A DNA stretch of 64,000 bases from Scalesia atractyloides (GCA_947069175.1 CAMTDV010000022.1:39599027-39663026), one strand, 5' to 3'; counted from the first letter of the stretch, positions 23,201-37,375 are shown. Program-made: numbers and translations. Notes: a model not told the origin generated them from the sequence alone.

Positions 23201-26200
23201 AATGGTTTCATGTTAGGATACATACAAATCCTTTAACATTTCCAGAATATTTAGGGATTTATATCCTACTTTAGCTGATAAATAATTAATTTCCACTGAC
23301 ATGTTTAACTATCAAGAAGATATGGTTCTTTAATACATTTCACATCATCAATACTCGGTGTGGTCTAACCGGCCGTGCCAACTAATTAAATAATTATGAT
23401 CCATGAACTTTTGGTTTATGACCATATATGTGCATTCTTGTTTGTCTAATACACGACTGTAAATACAAGAGAATAATGTATTATATTTCAGAATTTCATC
23501 TTATAACATGTTTCCCATATTTTGTTCTCATATTCACTCCCTTAATGCACCACTTTTTGTGGCAAGATTCATTATTACATGGTCGATTCATTATTAACAT
23601 GAGGATTATTGCAATTTCCTCATTTACCATGATCACAACCTTTACAAGGATCATTGTATAATCATCACATTATTAACATGGTTGAACTCATTGTTAACAT
23701 AAGCATTATTATGATTTTCTCAATTTCTATGATCACAAACTTTAAACCGGTCGATAAGTATATCATCACATTCATTTTAGGGAAAGTATCATTAACACAC
23801 AACTTTCTTGGTGACAGCATTACAATTTCCCTAATCATAATTGTGACCTTTACACTGATCATCGTCGCCTTTACTTTAGTGAATGGATTAGAACTACATG
23901 GCTTCACATTCACTCTAGGGAAAGTATTATAACCACACAACTTTCACGATGGTCATTTCAAACCTTATATTACTTTCTTTAATAATCTTGCTACTTCAAG
24001 AGCATATTTGAGTTTGATAATAAAAATACGTTTCATATAACAATGTATAAATAACCTTCTCATCACATAATATCAATTGAGAAGAAGTTACATGATCAAA
24101 TCATTAAGATTTATCGGTTCAAAATCTTACAAGCTTTTATAGACACTTTGGGTGTCATATTTTAAAACTGAACCTTGATCACAAATTAATCATGTTTATA
24201 ACTTGTGATCGTATACCATAACTTTGGTCATTCTATGTTCTTTTTAAACTTAGAAGATATGGAATACAATATATACACAAGATTAGATTATATAATGCAT
24301 AACTTAATGTAATGTCATTACGTAAAATGACTTATAATACAACCTTTTGAAATAACATGCGTTCATCACTTCTATGAAGTATGTATTTACCTAGTAACTC
24401 ATCACGATATAACCAATTATAAGTATATCTCATATACACAGTTTTGTCACTCTAACTTGAAATTATACAAATATTTCGATGAGTTAGAGTATTCACTAAT
24501 AACATATAATATTATGTCTTTTCAAGTTTTCCAAATTATACAAAGCATGACATGAAATATGCATGATCTTTCATCTTAATTTCCATGCATAAGTTGTAAG
24601 TTATTTTATAGCTTTATCCTTTATACACAAAATGTTCAAAGTGTTTTTTCAACAGTAGAAAACCAAATAAAACCCAATTGACATGTTAAAATCTTAATTA
24701 AATGTAGAAGATTAACATGTATAAAAGATAACGATTATAGAATTTGTATCCATAAATCAATAATACTCAGTGTTCACAATCTTTCAAGTATTTTAATCAA
24801 CTTATCCAACGATTTTTCTATTTTACCAACATTAAGTATGTGACTTTCAAAATATTATAGTTCCATAAAGACAAAACTAAAAACGATATAAGACTTCATC
24901 AAATCATACAACTTAGAATCATAAAAATACACTTGTATATGTATGCATATAAAAGCCAAACTAGAATCTTAGCTACAACTTTTATGTAAAACATGTTATA
25001 CAAATCAAATCTCATCGTAACACAAAACTAAAGACATGGATATATGACAATACAACTTACTTGCATATCACTCCATTTTTTCTAAAATAACATGGCACAA
25101 CAACCAAAATTTTGCAATCTCTAAATAGAGTAGGTATGTCTAGGTGTATTCAAGCGTGTTTGCACATTTAAACCAAAAGAAAAAGCAATAATAAAATATT
25201 ATGAGAGATTCAAAATGTTTATACACTTTGGAGTATTATGAGATTTCAACATGATTATATGAACATTAGAGTTGAAAGTTTAAGCAAATTCTTAATTATT
25301 TTTACTTTTATTTATCCTTTTTTAGTAAGAAAAATATGAACAAACTAAAATTGTTTTTCAAAGAATAAGGTAAAATATATAAGAATAGCTAAGGAACAAG
25401 TTAACCAATTATCTAGATGTTAAAAACATAACTCTTTTAGATAATACCAGATTATAAGCACTATATTAGAAAATAAATATACTGAGATTTTTACTATTTA
25501 TCTAGCGACATATTATCTGTATTACATATTATAATTATTATAATTACTTGAGGAATTTGAATTTAAAATCATAACTGATATGATAAAAGAAATTATTGTA
25601 ATACTTCAAATAGATAAGAAACTAATATTATATGAACAAAGTCCACCAAAATATTTCAGTGTGGTATTTATTAGATGAAATAATTAATTAATTTGCTTTT
25701 AATTAGAAAACAAAATGTCATGAATAGAAAAGATATAAAACATTAACATAAATTTCAATGCAAATTATTGTCCATGAATTTTATATTAATTATTGAATTT
25801 GTTACAACGAATAGAGTGAACCGTTTTCAAGAATATTGGTGTTCTTGTGTTTCTTTTGTGACTACCACAAAAGAAGAAGCATCATATCTATTAACTAAGA
25901 CTTTTAGATACATCATACAAGTTTATTCGCAACCCCTTAATTTAATTTTATCATATAATATATATTTGTTGACTTAAGTAATTAATCTATATGGCTTATT
26001 AATAGTTGAGTAGTAACAGAGTATATAAAGCCATTATAGATACCTAATATTTTGAGTAGATGGCCATCGAAATGTTATGTTCTTGGTGGAGGTCCCCATA
26101 CGTGATACAACAACCACCGACGATCACGGTACACTAATATTTGCAACACTTAAAATTAATATCATCCATTCTAAAAGCAAGTCGTGCTGATAACGTGTTG

Positions 26201-26378
26201 TATAACAACTAGCCTACTAACATATAGAGATAAAGAGAGAATGGTAAACATATATCTTATTCATATGTAAGTATAAAATACAAAACCTCTACTTATAGGC
26301 CCATACATTAATATAAGAGTAAATACGAAAGAGAAGTTAAGGATGTGGAGAGTCACTCTTAATGATGTATTCATAACA
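20291..26378 (-). mobile_element. Degraded Ty1/copia element with 183-bp LTRs
   Basis: LTRs at 20291-20473 and 26196-26378 are both 183 bp and nearly identical. On the minus strand the primer site (complement of GTCGTGCTGATAA, about 26181-26193) lies beside the right LTR, and a purine tract (complement of CTCCCCCTTGAC, 20474-20485) beside the left. A second purine tract lies near 20705. A clear RT fragment is at 21946-22164, and a repetitive part at 23400-23940 may be the end of gag. Everything else is broken. The target duplication is obscured by a TG/TA microsatellite. Confidence 0.85.
21946..22164 (-). pseudogene. Copia reverse transcriptase fragment
   Basis: The minus-strand frame reads VARGFSQKPMIDYKETHSEV, VDAVTFSYFIHL and EIYMKLHDGF, the start of the copia RT domain. 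Length is about 70 codons, against more than 200 in an intact domain. It shows the host copia element is on the minus strand. Confidence 0.85.
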
Positions 26379-26895
26379 ATATGCCAATTTTGTCTCCAAA
26401 AGTTATGTGTAAATACATGTGTATGTATGTGTATGTATCTAGAAGTTTAGGGTATATATCACAAAATACCCAACTTATACGAATACTACAAACACTTGAC
26501 AGAATTACCAAGTGTAGATGACACAAAGCACATACAGTTTTAAAATATGTTGAAACAATGATCGGACAAACGGAGTAATGCGGACGATGGGTGAATGTAC
26601 ACAATACACCGTCGCTTCGTCTACCAACGAACAAATCGCCAATACGAAGAGTTACTACGACGATGGGCGATTTCCGACGCGAGAAAGTATATATTAAACG
26701 ACAACGACGTCATGTCTAAAATAATATATTTTAGGCACTTAAAGTATATATATTTTAACGATATCAAAATCTGGAAAGTTAAAATGTATAAGAATTTACT
26801 AAGTGATATTACAAAAGTATATAAATATATACTTAAAAATCTATACTTAGTAAAATTGATAAGTGTAAGACTTATAAATATTAGACTCTTGAAAA

Positions 26896-27365
26896 TAAAT
26901 TGGGCTAGGCCCACATATAAAAGACATGGGCAAGGCCAATTAAATAAAACATGTAATAACATGGGCTAAGCCCAAGAACATAATATATATGGGCTAAGCC
27001 CAAAGGCATAAATACATGGGCTAGGCCCAAACATATATACATGGGCTAGGCCAAACATATAAATTACATGGGCTAGGCCCAATCACCTAAAGACATGGGC
27101 TAGGCCTAATGACACAAATTACATGGGCTAGGCCCTATCACATAAAGACATGGGCTAGGCCCAATGACATAAATTACATGGGCTAGGCCCAATCACCTAA
27201 AGACATGGGCTAGGCCCAATGACATAAATTACATGGGCTAGGCCCAATCACATAAAGACATGGGGTAGGCCCAATGACATAAATTACATGGGCTAGGCCC
27301 AATCACATGAAGACATGGGCTATGCCCAATGACATACATGACATGGGCTAGGCCCAATGACACGC
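26896..27365. repeat. Tandem array of TGGGCTAGGCCCA units in the solo LTR
   Basis: About 17 units of 27-28 bases share ACATGGGCTAGGCCCAAT. Later units alternate between spacers CACATAAAG and GACATAAATT, a higher-order dimer. Each core has GGGC and GCCC arms around TAG or TAA. The inverted solo LTR has a shorter array at 37437-37625. Confidence 0.85.
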
Positions 27366-28488
27366 GTGCAAGGCACGAGGACATGTGAAGGGCGATGCCC
27401 GCTCACACACGATCTAAGAATAACGATATATATATTTGAGAAAGATATGTATAAAAATATTAATCGAACAAACGAACTACCAACACTATGATAACATTAA
27501 AAGTTGTTCTAATATGATAAATATATACACAAGAACAATTCAAGATTAACAACTGGTATGAGGTCCAACAAGTCCTAGGTGTCTAATAAAGTTAATACAC
27601 ATGTAGGTTACACACGTGTACGGACACCGAGTTTGATAAGTACGACGTACGAAACGCAAAGCTGTGAGTTCATGTCCCTCCTTTCAATTATTTCAAGGTT
27701 TTGTTTTAAAACTATCGAGGGGAAATCCATTTCATAACAAACAGTATGTAAGTCATGGGTTTAGATGATAACACGATCAATTGTGCCTAAGTAGGATGAT
27801 GACAATAGTAACCATTAATCACTTAGTGACCAAGGTGCAAAATATATAGATCTATTGAGTTTGAGACGCGGTCCACTCCTGGTTAGTAAACCTTTAGGAG
27901 TGCTTTTGTGATCCCAATGATGTCAAAGTTGTCTCGGCATGGTTGCTTACTTATGGCACATATGTCAGGGTGCTCGTGACACACTGATAGATCCTTAAAC
28001 TCCCAGATTGCTAATAACATACTCAAATTTCATTACTGTATTACAAGGATGACATTTTATATGAAAACATTAACTACATGAACTCGTCAACTTTTGTTGA
28101 CTTTTTAAAATTACATGTATTTCAGGACGCAAGGCTTGAGTTGGTGATACAATTCGGGTTATGGGAAATAACAAGACAACGAGTGCCATCTTTTAGAGGA
28201 TTTGCCTCTTATATCCCAACCTAGTATGGGTATATAGCAGTCAAAACCTCATTATGCATTTATAACAGAAACAATATTTATTTTGAAGTAATGTATTTCA
28301 AACTACGTTTGTGATGACAATGTGAAATCAGTAAAAACTATGAAATTACTTTTGGTTGTTTGTAAATATCGGAATGCAAATTTATGTCAATATGGCATCG
28401 TTGTTGATTTATATTCGTTTACTTAATTGGATGCAATGATTACCTCATAGTCTCACACTTGCGCTTCCGCTACGACCAGGGTGTGACA

Positions 28489-28984
28489 AAAGTGTTTTTG
28501 TGAAGTGACGTTGGGAATAGACATCATAGTAGGTTATCATAAATTTTGAATAAAAAACAAACAACAATTCACGGATTTGTTAAAAAGATAGATCAGTTTC
28601 ACTTGTAATATAAAAAAACAATATTTTGAGATTTTGAAAAATATATTTGACATATTATAGTTCTGGGATTAAATTTAGATTGTGGGATGCGTTGCGTCAG
28701 TTGGGCAATTGATTTTTACAAGGATTTTTGGACTCACCTAGTATAAAATTGGGCTTTATGAGTTCGTTATATTTGGGCTGAAAATTTTAAAATCATTTGG
28801 GTTAAAATTTCGAGTTTAAGCGTTTTGAACTGGGTTTTTAATCTACAAGATTTTCGAGTTGGATTTTTCGGGTTCAAGAAAAACACAGTTTAACAAGGTC
28901 AAAGAGTTTTTGATTGATAAGAGTTTAAGGTCAAAGAGTTTTTTATTGTTTGGGTTTTAGAAAGTGTTTGTGAATCAAAAGTGG
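28489..28984 (+). other. Sirevirus leader remainder; no gag
   Basis: This continues the leader after the solo LTR. It has no gag core or zinc knuckle, although a gag of several hundred codons would be expected here. It is AT-rich, with a repeated GTCAAAGAGTTTTT motif. Confidence 0.5.
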
Positions 28985-31900
28985 AAAAACCCAAACCCAC
29001 CCAAGACCGTCAAGGCTTGGGTCTCGCTATTCAAATAATTGTTTAAGTGCATGTGAAGGGGCTCCTGAGATCAATAATCTCCAAGTGGATAATGGACAGT
29101 GGAGCGTCTCGGTACATGACGGGGAATGTTGGCTCTCCTTTACGGCATTAAATCAATCCGAGGAGGCTACGTTTGGTTTGCTGGTAACCAAGGTGGGAGA
29201 ATAGTAGGTGAAGGAATTCTAACAAATGGTGTGGTGTGTCTTTCGATACAGTCAACTACATAGCGGAGTTAGAGAACAACTTACTGACTGTTTCTCAGAT
29301 TCGTGACAAAAATTCACAAGATACTTCACTGATATAGAATGTCTCATTCTAAAGCCAGGATTCCATATTCCGGGGATGTGAATCTTGATGCGCGCTCCCC
29401 AAGAAACGTCTTGTATGTCTTAGACATGAGCGTTGCCACAACAATGACGAAATATGCGCAATGTTTTGTGTCCAAAGCAACAGAGAAAGAATCAATCATG
29501 TGGCACAGGAAGATGGGGCACATTATCTCCGAAAGATAAATTCTTCGTTCACAACAACCTAGTGGAGGGAGTAAATTTAAAGAGTTTTCACTTGAATGAC
29601 GACTGTATAAGTTGTAACAAGGGTAAAGAACATAAAAGGTTGCATCTAAGAAAGCTCCTGAACTCAGTCAAGCTCCCGCTAGAGAGACTACACATGGGTC
29701 TCATTCGACCCGGTTAATGTTCGAAGAATCTCAGGAGATCTATATTGTCTGTTTGTGACTGGTAATTATTCAAGATTTTCGTGGGTGATGTTCTTAGAAA
29801 GCAAAGATGAAACTTTTGAAAGTCTAATGATCTTATTCCAGAAATTGGAGAACCTGTATCACTTACCAATTCGACGCATAAGAAGTGACAACAGTACAAA
29901 GTTCAAAAACAATCGGATGTCAGAGTTTTGCAATGCAAAAATTTTGCATGAATTCAGTGCACCATATACACCACAACAAAACGGTGTAGCTGAACGCAAA
30001 AACAAAACCCTGATAGAGACAACAAGAACCATGCTCGCCAATTCAAAGCTGCCAGTTAGTTTTTGGAGTGAAGTCGTGGCATATGCATGCTATACTTTAA
30101 ATAGAGTATTGATAGTCAAGCCTCACAAGGAAACAAGTTTCGAGCTACTCAACCAGCGAAAACCAAACCTGAAGTATTTAGAACCGTTTGGGTCACCATG
30201 CATGGTAATTGATGCTAATGGCAAATTCGGGGCTAAACTACGGAAGATTTCTTTGTGGGATATGCTTGTCCACTTCCGATAGTATATCTACCTAGCATAA
30301 AATAGGTGATTGAAGCTCAAAATGTAGATTGTCATAGATACACATCTCGAACACAAAAAACCTGGAGATTCTTGGCAATTCAATTACGATAGTCTCTGGG
30401 ATTCTTTCGAGCTGCCAGCTGAACCAACTGAAGAGGAACTTTTGATTTTTTATCAGCAACAACAAGCTTTATCACAAGAACAAGTTTATAGACTGATCGT
30501 GATTACTCAAAGCTTTATCACAATCAAGCTGGAACAAGCTGGAACAAGTGATCCTAGCACTCAACATCCAGAATCACAGACTACTGGAACAAGTGATCCT
30601 ACTGCTAATCAATAAATGAATGAACCTGCTCCCACGTTTGATCAATCCAATGATTCTGATTCTGATGCTGAACTGACATATAACAATGACGGATCTACTT
30701 CCGATAATGGTGCAGATCTGATTGAAAGTTAACTTAACAATCAAGCTGAGGGAACCAGTACTCAGAATGAAGCATCTACAAGTAATTAAGACGCTGATCA
30801 ACATATCACAAATCTAGAACACGAAGTGAGCGTTCCAAACGAAGTTATAACGGGGACATTGCTGTACCACCCATCAAGAATATTATTGGAGAGTTGCAGA
30901 CTGGTGTTAAAACGAGAAATTAAATCGATCAGGATCTTAGTTGTTTTTTATACTAGTATTGCACCTTTACAAGAAATGGTCTCATATAAATGTTTTATTT
31001 TAGAGATTAAGCTGAAAACATATAAGGAAGCTCTTACAGAAGAAAGCTGGGTGAACACAATGCAAGAAGAGCTAATACAGTTTGAAAAACTCAGAGTTTG
31101 GAAGCTTGTTGATCTACCAGATGACCACAAAAAGATAAATACAAAGTGGGTCTTCAAGTGTAAAAGAGATAATAGAGGAGTGATTGCTCGAAATAAGCTC
31201 GACTTGTTGTTCAAGGATTTCATCAACAAGAGGGAATAGACTACACTGAAGTCTATGCTCCCGTGGCAAAATTGGAAGCAATCCGCATATTCCTGGCATT
31301 CGCGTCATGGAAGGGATTCAAAGTGTACCAATTAGATGTCATGTTCGCGTTCCTATACGGCAAAGTAAAAGAGGAGGCATATGTCGGCCAACCACCAGGG
31401 TTTGTCGATCTGATACACAAAGACAAGTTTATCTACCGGACAAGGCGTTATACGGCTTACATCAGGCCCTGAGAGCCTAGTATGATAAGCTTTCTCAATA
31501 TCTTCTAGAAAACGGTTTTACCAGAGGAACAGTAGACAGTACCCTCTTCACACGGGAAGCAGTAGGACACATCATAAATGTGCAAATCTATGTGGATGAC
31601 ATTATATTTGGTTCAACCAATGAGGTGCTATGCAAATACTTTGAAAGAGTCATGAAGAAGAAATTCGAGATGAGTTCTATCGGGGAAATGAAGTTCTTTT
31701 TAGGACTTCAAGTCGATCAATTGCCTGATGGTATCTTTATACATCAGACGAAGTATGTGAACGACTTTTGGAGAAATTCAAGATGTCGGAATCATCTCCA
31801 TTATCTGCCCTTTTAGCTCTGAATCATGGCATCGGACCAGATATAGCTGGAGTGAAGATTGATGAAACTCTGTATCATTCGATGATTAGTTCTTTAATGT

Positions 31901-32455
31901 ATCTGACTGTGTCACGGCAAGATATCATGTATCCAACATGCCTCTGCGCATGCTACCAGTCAAGTCCTAGAGTGTCGCATTTGTTGATCTTCAAAAGGAT
32001 CCTTCGATACCTGTAAGGTTTCCCAAGCACCGGCTTGTGCTATCCACGATCAGACGACTTCAATCTCACAGGATACTCCGAATCTAACTTTGGGTGTTGC
32101 AAATTAAATGTTATATCTATAACTGCTGGCTGCTAGTTCTTTGGCACAAGATTAGTAACGTGGCAATGCACGAAGCAAACCACGACCGCTCTCTCTAATT
32201 GCGAAACAGATGAGAGACTATGGATTGCAGTTTCTTGATACGCCTATATGTGTAGATAACGAGGCTGCCATTAACATAACAAAAAATCCTGTTCAACACT
32301 CTAAAACTAAACACATTAAGATACGACATCACTTTATCCGTGACTGATACGAGAAAAAGTTGATTCGTATTGAAAAGATCCACATTGATGAACAGAAAGC
32401 AGACTTTTATACAAAACCGTTTAACAGAGCAAAATTAAATATCTTTTGAAATTAA
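28985..32455 (+). pseudogene. Sirevirus pol (protease, integrase, RT, RNase H), decayed
   Basis: Ty1/copia polyprotein order is readable across frames. A short gag-end piece (KTVKAWVSLF) begins near 28995. The aspartic protease motif WIMDSGASRYMTG starts at 29086. The integrase zinc region lies about 29498-29650 (MWHRKMGH, CISCNKGKEH), and the integrase core at 29755-30282 shows IRSDNSTKF and QQNGVAERKN, the second Asp and the Glu of the DDE set. RT runs about 31020-32016, with WVFKCKRD and the catalytic YVDDIIFGSTNE near 31585. RNase H traces (AAINITKNPVQHSKTKH, EQKADFYTKPF) reach 32440. Stops and frameshifts, for example at 29537, 30282, 31238 and 31470, prevent a full product. The 30286-31019 linker is poorly conserved. 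Confidence 0.92.
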
Positions 32456-34522
32456 ACGGGATGAAAGATCTGGCATCAGGGGGATATAGAGGTTGAACTC
32501 GATATGGATGACGATTTGACGTATTCCTCATCGGTTTGCCAAGTTTTTAGTTTTTCAAATTTTTTTCTTTAAAAACAAAAATCCAAAAATATGTTTTTGA
32601 TTTTAGGGGGAGAAATATGTTGTGAAAAATACAAAAACATTTAATAATTTGAAAATGTACAAAACATGAAAAAGACAAAAAGAGTTTTTGTGTAAAAATA
32701 GGAAATGATAGTACATTAGTAGGCTATCACAGTATGCTAAAGAAATGCAGTGTTTAAACAAGTCTTGCTGATGTTGTGCCAATAGGCTTCACACATTCAG
32801 TAAATTGTTTTCGAGATATAAACATAAAAAAACTTCTTAATTAGTGGATTAACATCTCTTGGATATATGGTCTTAGTACACCGAAATTTCGTTTGAAGGA
32901 TTGTCGGATTCTGAGATACTAGGTCTTTACAGATAATTGATATTTGGGGTATTATACAAGTTCTTCTGATTTTGCATAAGCAATGGTATAGAACTTGTAG
33001 AATACTTTTGCTTTAAAATCTTAAAACTGCATCTAACTGAAAGTATCGAAAGATCTGACAATTGCAGTCAAAATATTCCAAAATATGGAACACAACTTTC
33101 AAGTCGAGCCTTCATCTCTCTGTCTGTACGGTGGTACTAACCTGAGCTCTCAAGGTCCAACCCATATACATATATCAGTTAGATATATTCAACTGTAAGA
33201 TGAATTTCAAGGAATCTTGATACAGGAGTATATTCTGAGGTGGGAAAAACTATTAAGTCAAGTTCTAAGATATCTAATTACCATATCTCGAAGCAGTTGA
33301 GAAATGTGTAGAGGTTTAAGTGGACAAGTATACTGACAATCAAAGTGAATCTGTTTAGAACTTAAAGTTTAATCAAGATCAACGGTACTAGTGATAAGTC
33401 TTAAAAAACTGATATGATCATCTAACACAAACTCAGAAAAATGTCTGTAAATATGTTTGTACATAGTTATTTCATTTTAGAAAAACCTAAAAAGATTTTT
33501 AGTGTGTTTTAGCATAAACTTTGAAAAATCAAAAATATTTTATTTTCATCTTAGTTTCGATAGCCGATGATGGAAAACTGATCTTCAAAGTCCGAAGTTG
33601 CTGAATATTGAATGAAATCTGGATTCGACGGGTTGGGAGCTGATCTGAAATAAAAAATGGTTTGAAATGATCAAAAGTTCATTAAGTTGAAACTTGAATT
33701 TGTCTAAAAAGATCAGTTTGTTCATAAAGCGTTCAACCAAGGTCATTATGGACTTGATCAACTGAGTGGGTCATTAAAACTGGTAAAATGTTCGAAAAAT
33801 TGAAAATTTTGAAAAAAATGGGTTATCTTCGTACGAAGTGATAACTTCGCACGAAGATAGATGTTTCATCTTCGCACGAAGGTAAACATCTACCTTCATA
33901 TGAAGATAAATCAGTTCACTATATAAACATCACTTAGCACAAAGTGATTAATTACTGTTGATAACACTTCTCTCCGCACGAACTTAAATTGAAAACGAAC
34001 GATGAAGTGCTGCCAATTCTAATTGTAGTGGTTGATTGGCACACCACTTTCATATGGTTAAGGTAGAAATTGAACGAGATTGGACCGATAAAATGAACAT
34101 AACAACTATTATAAACATAAAACATAGATTTAAGTCGTTTTAGCCGGTAAAAATAAAAATTGATCATATATACATGTATATCGACGTTAATAATCTTTAT
34201 AACAATCATCAATTTTGTTAAAAACATGCAAAATCAAAGATTTGATCTTCACAGGTTTGAACGAAGTGGGTTACTTACCTTCGCACGAAGATAAAACGGC
34301 TTTTAAATATTGAAATTCACTTCGTATGTAGGTAATATCTTTGTATGAAGTAAAAAATCTGAATTATTACAAATCATCTTCATACGAAGTGGAACTTGTT
34401 ATGTTCAAAATGGTTTTAGGCCATCTTCGTACGAAGTGGAATTGTTAACTTCGTTCTAACCTTACTTCGTATAGAATTATGGTATTTTTTGGATTTCGTC
34501 TAAGTGTTGAAGTGTTTATGTT
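32456..34522 (+). other. Sirevirus pol-envelope spacer
   Basis: No coding region is supported. A polypurine-tract-like TTTTAGGGGGAGAAATATG lies near 32602-32620; multiple such tracts are a known Sirevirus feature. The second half contains CTTCGTACGAAG-type palindromes (33824-33908 and 34261-34470) and a TATA-like box, and the spacer ends in a possible splice acceptor (GTTTATGTTTTGCAG). Confidence 0.6.
33824..33928 (+). promoter_or_regulatory. LTR-like palindrome block with TATA box before the envelope-like ORF
   Basis: Four units (ATCTTCGTACGAAGTG, AACTTCGCACGAAGAT, CATCTTCGCACGAAGG, TACCTTCATATGAAGATA) are followed by CTATATAAAC at 33919-33928. The arrangement repeats that of the LTR U3 at 16661-16782, but no LTR ends are present. 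An internal promoter for the envelope-like ORF is an inference. Confidence 0.5.
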
Positions 34523-34529
34523 TTGCAGG

Positions 34530-37317
34530 AGAAAAAGACATCGTTCGAGCCGAAACACAACATATGTTGTGTATTAGACGATACAATCCCAGAGATAGAA
34601 CCATTTAAAGAGATTCTCGAATTCATGGGACGTCTGCCGATAACGAAAGCACTCACTGAACAACATAAGGACTATAGATGGCACGTCCAGAGGTTCTGGG
34701 ATAATGCAAAGTTCATACTAGATCCACCAGCGATTCAATCATTTGTTAGGATTGGCAATGAAGATAAAGAGGTTCTGATCACTAGATCATTAATCAGGAG
34801 AGTTTTGGATATCAAAGACAAAGACAGTGATCCAATGGGATATTCGTCACGTATGGCGAAAGGATGCTTTTATCGAATGGGATACAAAGGCCATGTGAAT
34901 GCACCAAACTTTAACAAAGCTTATCTTGGCAGACCATATAAGTTCTTTGTACATTCAGTGATACACGCCCTTGGTCACCGCAAAGGAGCATTTAATGTTT
35001 GTTAGATTATCAAATGTGCATGATTGTTGCTCTAAATCTTAACTTGCCATAAAACTTCACGAGAGTTATTTTCAAGCAAATGAAGGCAAATATCATGAAG
35101 GAGAAGTTCTTGCAGTACCCGAGATTTGTATAAATGATGTTGGACAATCAATTTCCTGATCTTGAGAAGAATGATAAAGACGAATTTCTGATGTCGAGTC
35201 TATCTTAATATGGTTGAATCAGTACTTAAAGCAAGCAACAGAACCTGTTGGAAAGAAATTCTTCGGGGCTATTAAAGATAAAAATTATATTGCACCGCCC
35301 AAGGACCATTGGAAGAAAGACGATAGTAACTCTGAGAATGATGAAGAGGAACGTTTATCTGATTATATTCCAAAGAGGAGCAGTTAGTATGAAAAGGAGG
35401 ATAAGAAGAAGAAGAAAAAAAAGACAACTCCTAAAAAGTAGGTTACTCAAAGGAAAAGGGCATCGAAAAATGCTGATACTATGTTGATCGATGAAGATAT
35501 TGACGAAGAAGTAGAGATTGAAGAAAATGTTGAGATGAATGTTGAAACAGAGGTGTTTCTGCTACTTTTGATCGTGATAAAGGTGAAGATGAATCGAGTT
35601 CTGATGAGACTCTGATGGAAAGTGATGAAGATATTTCAATTAGATTGCACCAATTGTACTAAGGATACTTGAACAGAAACCGACTTAGAGAAAGAAAAAG
35701 AATACTGATGATGACGACGAGCCGTATGTGCTACTAAAGAAAGTCAAGCGTGTGAAAAGCAAACCAACTAATTTTACTAAAAAGACAACAGGATCTCCGA
35801 CTGCTAAGAAATCAAGAAGAAGTATTTGAAGACGACGACTGCTGGGGCTGGTCAAGTAGGTTACCATAAAGAGACGCCTTTGATGGAAACTATGATTGTA
35901 CAAACACCGCCAATATCACCACAACAACCGCCATCACCTCCACAACATACTTCACCACCACATCGACCATCACCACCGAAACAAACAACACCACATAATA
36001 CACCAAAGCAACCTACACCGCAAAAACAACAGTCTAATCCTCGTTCTTCAACAAGATGACAATCTACTAGAGAAGCTGAACATATATCGATGATGATTTC
36101 GACTTTCCGGGTATGGATATAATGGGCACTATCAATCTAGATTTTCTAGACACTTTGAATGAACAAAAGATTAGAGATCTAAAGGCTAGAGTGAAATTTT
36201 TGGAGAATGGTCGTGTTCAAATGGAAGCTGTTATAGCCAGTCTCGTATCAGATAATGAAAGATTACGTAAACTAACTGAAGAGCTCGAAGTGTCATACCC
36301 TTGTCGTGGCAGAAGCGCAAACGTGTGACTATGAGGTAATCATTGCATCGAATCAAGTAAACAAGCATAAACCAACAATAAATATTTCATCCCGACATTT
36401 ACAAGTTACCAAAAGTAATTTCATAGTTTTCACTGATTTCACAGTGTCATCACAAACGTAGTTTGAAATACATTACTTCAAAATAAATATTGTTTTCAAG
36501 GTAAATGCATAATGAGGTTTTGACCCCTATATACCCAGACCAGGTTGGGATATAAGAGGCAAATCCTCCAAAAGATGGCATTCGTTGTCTTGTCATTTCC
36601 CATATCCTGAAATGTATCACCAGCTCATGCCTTGCGTCCTGAAATGCATGTAATTTTAACAAGTCAAAAAAGTTGGTGAGTTCATATAGTTAATGTTTTC
36701 GTATAAAATGTCATCCTTGTAATCAAGTAATGAAATCTGAGTATGTTATAGCATTCATGGAGTTTAAGGATCTATCAGTGTGTCGCGAGCACCCCGACAT
36801 ATGTGCCATCAATAAGCAACGAAACCGAGACAACTTTGACATCATTGGGATCACAAAAGCACTCCTAAAGGTTTACCAACCAGGAGTTGAGCACGCCTTA
36901 AACTCAATAGATCTATATCTTTTGCACCTTGGTCACTACGTGATTAATGGTTACTATTGTCATCATCCCACTTACGCACATTTGATCGTGTTATCATCTA
37001 AACCCATAGCTAACATACTATTTGTTATGACTTGTATTTCCCCTCGATAGTTTTAAAACAAACTTTGATATAATAGAAAGGAGGGACATGAACTCATAGT
37101 TTTGCGTTTCGTAAGTCGTACTTATCAAATTCGGTGTCCGTACACGTGTGTAACCTACATGTCTATTAACTTCATTAGACACCTAGGTAACGTTGGACCT
37201 CGTACCAGTTGTTCATCTTGAATTCTTGTTGTGTATATATTTATCACATTAGGAGAACTTTAATGTTATCATAGTGTTGGTAGTTCGTTTGTCGATTAAT
37301 ATTTTCTACATATATAT

Positions 37318-37375
<58 letters not shown>

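Larger units (their letters stand above)
17873..28488 (+). mobile_element. Solo LTR of a long-LTR element, interrupted by a copia element
   Basis: The ends are TGTGACAAATGG and CAGGGTGTGACA, with target duplication AAAGT at 17868-17872 and 28489-28493. Net length without the copia insertion is about 4.5 kb. The whole sequence matches, inverted, the solo LTR at 36291-40076. No internal coding region is present, so it probably arose by LTR-LTR recombination. It carries a C10 run near 18990 and a tandem GGGCTAGGCCC array. The gypsy assignment is inference from LTR length and the TGTGACA ends. Confidence 0.8.

Noticed and set aside
26896..27365. Regular repeats with near-constant spacers, CRISPR-like at first glance
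   Set aside because: The spacers are themselves two alternating repeats, the array lies in a plant LTR, and its inverted copy varies in length; it is a satellite-like expansion.
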